Origin: an uncultured Oscillospiraceae bacterium
Lineage (GTDB): Bacteria > Bacillota > Clostridia > Oscillospirales > Oscillospiraceae
Length of the DNA: 8,722 nucleotides
NCBI GenBank assembly: GCA_934661135.1
Contig: CAKUJA010000088.1
Coordinates: 1-8,722, forward strand
Direction: 5' to 3'
In this document: in pieces, positions 5,425 through 8,722 of the stretch
Layout of the letters: each line of letters opens with the position of its first letter
Numbering within the stretch: position 1 is the stretch's first letter
Notes under the pieces: generated by a model
Seen by the model: only the letters and a program-made list of their open reading frames with translations
Told to the model about the DNA's origin: nothing
The model's database searches: none
Program-made: the position numbers and the translations under genes

Positions 5425-6411
5425 ATGAGCTTTTTCAAAAAACGCGGCGTGGCGATTGCGATCACGATTGTGCTGATCGTGGCGGCGCTGCTGATTGGCA
5501 GGCCGTGGGATCGCTCGAATACGGAAAATGTGCTGGAAAGCGGCGGGAATGAGTTCGCGGGATATGTGCTCGATGAGGCCGGAATCCTGGATGAGCAGAC
5601 GGAACAGTCGATCGCGGAGACGCTGAAAACGCTGAACGAGAAGTATAACAGCATCGTTCCGCTGCTGACGGTCAGCGACACGGACGGCGAGGACATTGCG
5701 GATTATACCTACGGCGTCTGGGAGGAATCTGGTTTCCTGGACAGCGATATGCTGCTGGTGATTGACGCGGGCAGCGATAGCTGGTATCTGTATCCGGGGG
5801 ATGAGATCTGGCAGTATGCCACGACCGGGACGCTGGAGACGATCTGCGGAAACGATCTGGACGATGTGGACTACTCGGCCAGCAGCGCTTGGGCAACGAC
5901 GTTTTATAAAGATTTGACGAAGTGGTACAGCGCGACGGTGCCGAAAGCGAACGCGCCGGTGGAGCGCGAGAGCAGCGGCGGCTCGGGAATCGGAGATTTG
6001 CTGCTGGGGATTTTGATTGTGGTGCTGATTTTGTGGGTGCTGAAGGCGATCTTCTCACGGCCACGGCGCGGCGACGATGACGATTATCGCGGCGGAAGCA
6101 GCGGCGGCTCCGGAGACGGCTTCTGGAAGGGAATGTTCTGGGGCAGCGTGCTCGGCGGCAACCGCCGCCGGCGCTGGGCACCGCCGCCCCCGCCCCCTCC
6201 CGGCGGAGGGCCGAGACCGGGTGGCCCGCGGCCCAATCCCAGACCGAATCCGGGGTCGAGACCGGGCGGCAGCTTCGGCGGCGGCTCGAGAGGCGGATTC
6301 TCCGGCGGCAGCCGCGGCGGATTTGGCGGAAGCCATGGCGGATTCGGTGGCGGAAGCCGAGGCGGATTTGGCGGCGGTGGCCGCGGAGGATTTGGCGGAG
6401 GCCGGCACTAA
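5425..6411 (+). CDS. TPM-domain membrane protein with Pro-rich and Arg-Gly-Gly-Phe tail
   Basis: This is a 328-residue protein. A basic N-terminus (FFKKRG) precedes a signal-anchor helix at about 8-24. An acidic TPM domain follows at about 45-175, with the family opening YVLDEAGILDEQTE (47-60) and the core DMLLVIDAGSDSWYLYPGD (108-126). A second helix is at about 190-210, followed by Arg/Asp-rich FSRPRRGDDDD. A seven-proline run (253-259), PRPNPRP-like repeats, and five R/H-G-G-F repeats (288-323) end in GGRH. Charge distribution predicts that the TPM domain is outside and the tail inside the cell. TPM domains (Psb27-like fold) occur in plant thylakoid and bacterial envelope proteins, and phosphatase activity has been reported for some. 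Gly-rich tails are common in bacterial members, but this one is notably Arg-containing. AAGGAG precedes the ATG, and the gene is third in the operon. Confidence 0.88.
   Translation: MSFFKKRGVAIAITIVLIVAALLIGRPWDRSNTENVLESGGNEFAGYVLDEAGILDEQTEQSIAETLKTLNEKYNSIVPLLTVSDTDGEDIADYTYGVWEESGFLDSDMLLVIDAGSDSWYLYPGDEIWQYATTGTLETICGNDLDDVDYSASSAWATTFYKDLTKWYSATVPKANAPVERESSGGSGIGDLLLGILIVVLILWVLKAIFSRPRRGDDDDYRGGSSGGSGDGFWKGMFWGSVLGGNRRRRWAPPPPPPPGGGPRPGGPRPNPRPNPGSRPGGSFGGGSRGGFSGGSRGGFGGSHGGFGGGSRGGFGGGGRGGFGGGRH
6286..6408 (+). repeat. Tandem Gly/Arg/Phe coding repeats
   Basis: Imperfect repeats of about 24 nt built on GGCGGATTTGGCGG encode five GGF units at residues 288-323 (SRGGF, SRGGF, SHGGF, SRGGF, GRGGF). 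The unit length varies through loss or gain of Gly codons, as expected for a slippage- or recombination-prone coding repeat. Confidence 0.75.
6397..6401 (+). promoter_or_regulatory. Ribosome binding site inside the Gly-rich tail, coupling to the DUF3786 gene
   Basis: GGAGG, formed by Gly codons of the TPM gene, sits 10 nt before the ATG at 6412. That ATG directly abuts the TAA stop at 6409-6411, so translational coupling is likely. Confidence 0.55.
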
Positions 6412-7029
6412 ATGGAACGGATATCCAATTACGACATGACACGCGACCGGCTGGAGCGGGACTTTCTGCAATACGATCAGGAGGCGATGCTTCGGCGCGT
6501 GCCGCTGCGACATGACGCGGCGTATCTCTACGTGACCTTTTTGCGGCGGGAATACCGCATTGACCGGAGCAGCGGGCGCGTGGAATGGTCGGATGATGGG
6601 TTTCAGACAGCAAAGCACGCCGGACACGACGAAGTCGGCACGATTTTTGACTATCTCTGCTGCGCAAAGACGCAGACACCGCTTTCGGGCGAGTATGTGT
6701 CGGTCAATCAGCTCGACGGTGTGGTGACCGGGACGACGCTCGGCAATGATATGTTCGACAACTGGGCGAAGCAGTTCACGGGGCAGACGGCGGCGCTGGC
6801 AAAGGCGTGCGAAGCGCTCGGCGGGACGAAGGAGCCGGTTGGAGATGTAGCGTATCGGATTCCGCTGCTGGACAAGATCGATGTGATTTTGCAGTTTTGG
6901 GATGCGGACGAGGAATTTCCGCCGGCGGTGCGCGTCAAATGGGATACAAGAATTTTGGCCTATTTGCGCTATGAGACGACCTATTATGCCGTGAACTGTC
7001 TTTGGATGAGACTGAAAGAGAAGCTGTAA
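6412..7029 (+). CDS. DUF3786 domain protein of unknown function
   Basis: This is a 205-residue soluble protein with no signal peptide or membrane helix. The C-terminal half carries the pattern I associate with DUF3786: VILQFWDADEEFPPAVRV (158-175), then KWD and an YETTYYA segment (187-193). A central GEYVSVNQLDG and an Asp/Gly-rich stretch precede it. The family is of unknown function. In other bacteria it is sometimes joined to Fe-S or corrinoid-related proteins, but there is no such domain here, and the only neighbouring cysteines are C83-C84. The gene is the last of the operon. Its ATG directly follows the TPM stop codon and it ends just before the shared terminator. A second in-frame ATG at 6436 is possible but has no better binding site. 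Its presence in an XpaC/TelA/TPM operon is the main clue to its role. Confidence 0.78.
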   Translation: MERISNYDMTRDRLERDFLQYDQEAMLRRVPLRHDAAYLYVTFLRREYRIDRSSGRVEWSDDGFQTAKHAGHDEVGTIFDYLCCAKTQTPLSGEYVSVNQLDGVVTGTTLGNDMFDNWAKQFTGQTAALAKACEALGGTKEPVGDVAYRIPLLDKIDVILQFWDADEEFPPAVRVKWDTRILAYLRYETTYYAVNCLWMRLKEKL

Positions 7030-7072
7030 AAAATCGTCGGTTCCCGGGCGGGGAACCGACGATTGCTTTTTT
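7028..7072. terminator. Bidirectional terminator between the operon and nrdR
   Basis: Perfect 14-bp arms AATCGTCGGTTCCC (7032-7045) and GGGAACCGACGATT (7051-7064) enclose a 5-nt loop. On the plus strand GC and T6 (7067-7072) follow. On the minus strand the A-run at 7028-7033 reads as T6. It can therefore end both the plus-strand operon (stop 7027-7029) and the converging nrdR gene (stop 7092-7094). Confidence 0.93.
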
Positions 7073-7091
7073 ATGAAGATAGGGACTGGAG

Positions 7092-7547
7092 TTACCGCTC
7101 ATCCAGGATTTTGTCGAGCTCGCGCTTGAAGCTGTCGATGTCCTTGAACTGGCGGTAGACCGAGGCGAAGCGGACATAGGCGACTTCATCCATCGGCTTG
7201 AGCTTTTCCATGACGAGCTCGCCGATTTTTTCGGTGGAGACCTCGCGGTCAAGCGAGTTTTGAATGCTCTGCTCAATCTCGTCGGTGGCGGCTTCGAGGT
7301 CGCTCATCGGGACGGGACGCTTTTCGCAGGCACGGAGCATTCCGTTGAGAATCTTATTGCGGTCGAACGCCTGACGGATGCCGCCGCGCTTAATGACGAC
7401 GATCGGCAGACTCTCGACAGTCTCATAGGTGGTGAAGCGTTTTTGACAGGACAGGCATTCCCGGCGGCGCCGGATGCTCAAGCCATCTTCGGAATGGCGG
7501 GAATCGACAACTTTGCTCTCCTGAAAGCCACAATACGGACACTTCAT
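7092..7547 (-). CDS. nrdR: Transcriptional repressor NrdR
   Basis: This 151-residue repressor of ribonucleotide reductase genes joins a zinc ribbon to an ATP-cone. The ribbon has Cys pairs C3-x2-C6 and C31-x2-C34, in MKCPYCG and CLSCQKRFTTYE, with the conserved RRRREC DNA-contact patch at 26-31. The ATP-cone, at about 49-139, begins VVIKRGG and includes AFDRNKI and the closing YVRFASVYRQF (124-134). Nucleotide binding to the cone (ATP/dATP) sets its oligomeric state and DNA binding, thereby adjusting dNTP supply. The length is typical. The start at 7547 is preceded by GGGAGG. The frame is open upstream to 7709, but that would overlap the gene's own promoter. The gene is divergent from the YihY-family gene and shares a terminator with the operon on its 3' side. 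No ribonucleotide reductase gene is in the window. Confidence 0.97.
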   Translation of the reverse strand: MKCPYCGFQESKVVDSRHSEDGLSIRRRRECLSCQKRFTTYETVESLPIVVIKRGGIRQAFDRNKILNGMLRACEKRPVPMSDLEAATDEIEQSIQNSLDREVSTEKIGELVMEKLKPMDEVAYVRFASVYRQFKDIDSFKRELDKILDER

Positions 7548-7580
7548 AACAGAATCCTCCCATAAGACGATGTTTTTCTT

Positions 7581-7609
7581 ATTGTAGCAAATTTTTTTCG
7601 GCTTGTCTA
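7581..7609 (-). promoter_or_regulatory. Sigma-A promoter for nrdR
   Basis: Read on the minus strand, the -35 is TAGACA (7604-7609), with a 17-nt spacer and a -10 of TACAAT (7581-7586), five of six matches in each hexamer. The predicted leader is about 30 nt. No NrdR-box-like pair of repeats was seen around it. Confidence 0.78.
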
Positions 7610-7632
7610 TGCCAAAATCCGGGGTGTTCCGG

Positions 7633-7661
7633 TTGCCTTTCGCGGGAAAATTTGATATTCT
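7633..7661 (+). promoter_or_regulatory. Possible promoter for the YihY-family gene
   Basis: TTGCCT (7633-7638), a 17-nt spacer and TATTCT (7656-7661) match four of six in each hexamer. The predicted transcript start, near 7668, supports the GTG start at 7687 rather than an upstream ATG at 7603. Confidence 0.5.
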
Positions 7662-7670
7662 GAAAAAAGA

Positions 7671-7680
7671 AAGAGGGGGA
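7671..7680 (+). promoter_or_regulatory. Purine-rich ribosome binding site for the GTG start at 7687
   Basis: AAGAGGGGGA lies 6 nt before GTG. It deviates from AGGAGG but is the only purine-rich site near a plausible start of this gene. Confidence 0.55.
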
Positions 7681-7686
7681 GCGGCG

Positions 7687-8496
7687 GTGCGTCTGATTGA
7701 TTGGATCAAGAAGTGGACGAAGTGGCTGGCCGAGGTGCGGATTCCGCTCTATGCGGGCAATACGGCGTTTTTTCTGCTGCTGTCGGTTTTTCCACTGGCG
7801 AGTTTGCTGCTGGCGATGTTGCAGCGGACAAGTTTGCAGGAGGCAGATGTGCTGCGGTTTTTGGGGCAGGTGTCGCCGGAGGCATTGATGCCGCTGTTTG
7901 AAGGATTGCTGGACGGGCTTTATCAGGTGCAGCCGGTGTCGCTGATTTCGATCAGCGCGGTGACGGTGATCTGGTCTAGCTCAAAGGGGATGCACAGTTT
8001 GCAGCAGGGACTCAATGCGGTGGACGGCATTCGGGAGACGCGGAGTTATCTGGGGCAGCGGCTACTCTGTATCTTCTGCACGCTGGCGATGCTGCTGGCG
8101 CTGGTGGTGACGCTGCTGCTGAACGTCTACGGCAAGGCGCTGCTGCGGCTGCTGGCCGGAAGCGGCGGCTGGGCAGACCGGGCGCTGGAATTTTCCATGC
8201 ACTATTTGCACCTCTATTCTACGGTGTTTTTAATGGTGATTTTCGCGTTTTTCTATCTGGTGCTGCCAAACCAGAGACAGCGGCTCACGCGCGTGCTGCC
8301 GGGTGCGCTCGGCGCGGCGGTGGCGTGGAACGTGTTTTCGTCGGTGCTTTCGGTCTATGTCAACCACTTTCCGCGCGCGACAACGCTCTACGGGAGCCTG
8401 GCGCTGCTGCTGTTCAGCCTGCTGTGGCTCTATATCTGTATTTCAATTATGTTTTACGGTGCACTGCTGAACCGGGTACTGGCAGGGAGAAAATGA
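7687..8496 (+). CDS. YihY/BrkB-family (UPF0761) polytopic membrane protein
   Basis: This is a 269-residue integral membrane protein with about six hydrophobic segments: roughly 23-46, 83-98, 125-147, 174-193, 203-225 and 234-258. Family signatures are AGNTAFFLLLSVFPL (23-37), VIWSSSKGMHSLQQGLNAV (94-112), YLVLPNQRQR with the following PGAL and W214, and YGSLALLLFSLLWLYI (235-250). The family was once called RNase BN by mistake. Its members are now treated as inner-membrane proteins of unclear function, possibly in transport or envelope physiology. GTG is chosen as start because the promoter and purine-rich binding site lie just upstream, giving the usual N-terminus RLIDWIKKW. The frame is open back to an ATG at 7603, inside the nrdR promoter. 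The gene is divergent from nrdR and no clear terminator follows. Confidence 0.9.
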   Translation: MRLIDWIKKWTKWLAEVRIPLYAGNTAFFLLLSVFPLASLLLAMLQRTSLQEADVLRFLGQVSPEALMPLFEGLLDGLYQVQPVSLISISAVTVIWSSSKGMHSLQQGLNAVDGIRETRSYLGQRLLCIFCTLAMLLALVVTLLLNVYGKALLRLLAGSGGWADRALEFSMHYLHLYSTVFLMVIFAFFYLVLPNQRQRLTRVLPGALGAAVAWNVFSSVLSVYVNHFPRATTLYGSLALLLFSLLWLYICISIMFYGALLNRVLAGRK

Positions 8497-8585
8497 ACGG
8501 ACACGTTATTATTTGAAATTTTTACCGGAATATCGCGCTGCACGCCGGGCAAACTAACGGTACACTCAAAAAGGAGGATACTGTT

Positions 8586-8722
8586 ATGAGCCATCTCAAT
8601 GAAAAAGCGAACCACTGTATCGAATGTCACGTGACCCAGTGCGGCCATCACTGCGGCTGTGAGGATTATTGCTCTCTCGACCACATCTGTGTTGGTACGC
8701 ATGAGGCCAATCCGACGCTGGA
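8586..8722 (+). CDS. DUF1540-like small Cys-rich protein, 3' end outside window
   Basis: The first 45 codons are visible. AAGGAGG at 8571-8577 precedes the ATG with good spacing. Cysteines are at positions 11, 14, 19, 23, 25, 29 and 35, that is seven in 25 residues, interspersed with His at 10, 15, 21, 22, 33 and 39. The spacing C-x2-C-x4-C, then YCSLDHICVG followed by a His/Glu and Asn-Pro-Thr stretch, resembles the DUF1540 pattern common in Clostridia. A metal-binding (zinc or Fe-S) fold is a likely inference; the function of the family is unknown. No convincing promoter is visible in the 89-nt gap after the YihY-family gene, though TACACT at 8561-8566 could be a weak -10 element. Confidence 0.75.
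   Translation, partial: MSHLNEKANHCIECHVTQCGHHCGCEDYCSLDHICVGTHEANPTL

Noticed and set aside
6286..6408. Regular repeats considered as a CRISPR-like array
   Set aside because: The repeats are in frame, encode Gly/Arg/Phe, and lack unique spacers.
5672..6679. Minus-strand frame of 335 codons opposite the TPM gene
   Set aside because: It is Arg/Ser/Pro low-complexity product with no start site signal, an antisense image of the Gly-rich repeats.
7548..7709. 54-codon N-terminal extension of NrdR
   Set aside because: NrdR proteins start at the zinc ribbon (MKCPYC). The extension spans the promoter, and the internal start has a good binding site.
8497..8585. Possible promoter or terminator between the YihY-family gene and the DUF1540-like gene
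   Set aside because: TACACT (8561-8566) has no acceptable -35 at 16-18 nt, and TTGAAA (8514-8519) has no -10. No stable hairpin with a T-run was found. Control by another sigma factor cannot be judged from sequence alone.

Overview
The window looks like chromosome of a moderately high-GC Clostridia member, probably a gut Oscillospiraceae/Ruminococcaceae type. The reasons are strong AAGGAGG-type ribosome binding sites, near-consensus sigma-A promoters, an XpaC/TelA pair, NrdR, a DUF1540 small Cys-rich protein, and a neighbouring integrated element ending in a DUF4368-type large serine recombinase. The organism assignment is inferred from gene content and base composition only.

Layout. (1) Positions 1-399 hold the C-terminal end of a large serine recombinase. 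By hand count the first 360 bases are about 51% G+C, while neighbouring core genes are visibly richer. Positions 400-522 carry two opposing terminator-like hairpins and probably the end of the mobile element. (2) On the minus strand, rpe (ribulose-phosphate 3-epimerase, 2554-3201) is followed by a factor-independent terminator and then a five-helix LTA-synthase-family membrane phosphoglycerol transferase (523-2379). rpe has a perfect-consensus promoter (TTGACA-17-TATAAT) and a leader of about 170 nt with an 11-bp perfect hairpin. (3) Back to back with that promoter, a plus-strand promoter (TTGACT-17-TACTAT) starts a tight four-gene operon: xpaC (3539-4258), telA (4264-5412), a TPM-domain membrane protein with an Arg-Gly-Gly-Phe repeat tail (5425-6411), and a DUF3786 protein (6412-7029). 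It ends at a 14-bp hairpin terminator that can serve both strands. (4) nrdR (7092-7547, minus) and a YihY/BrkB-family membrane protein (7687-8496, plus) are divergent, each with its own promoter. (5) A DUF1540-like Cys-rich small protein begins at 8586 and runs off the window.

How the genes may work together. The xpaC-telA-TPM-DUF3786 operon is the most interesting unit. Predicted topology puts the XpaC C-terminal domain, all of TelA and the RGG-like tail of the TPM protein on the cytoplasmic face, with the TPM domain outside. That suggests an envelope-associated complex, possibly for stress or toxic-compound tolerance. The LTA-synthase-like enzyme is an envelope polymer enzyme. rpe and nrdR are housekeeping genes for the pentose phosphate pathway and for ribonucleotide reductase control. 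No CRISPR array, tRNA or rRNA was seen.
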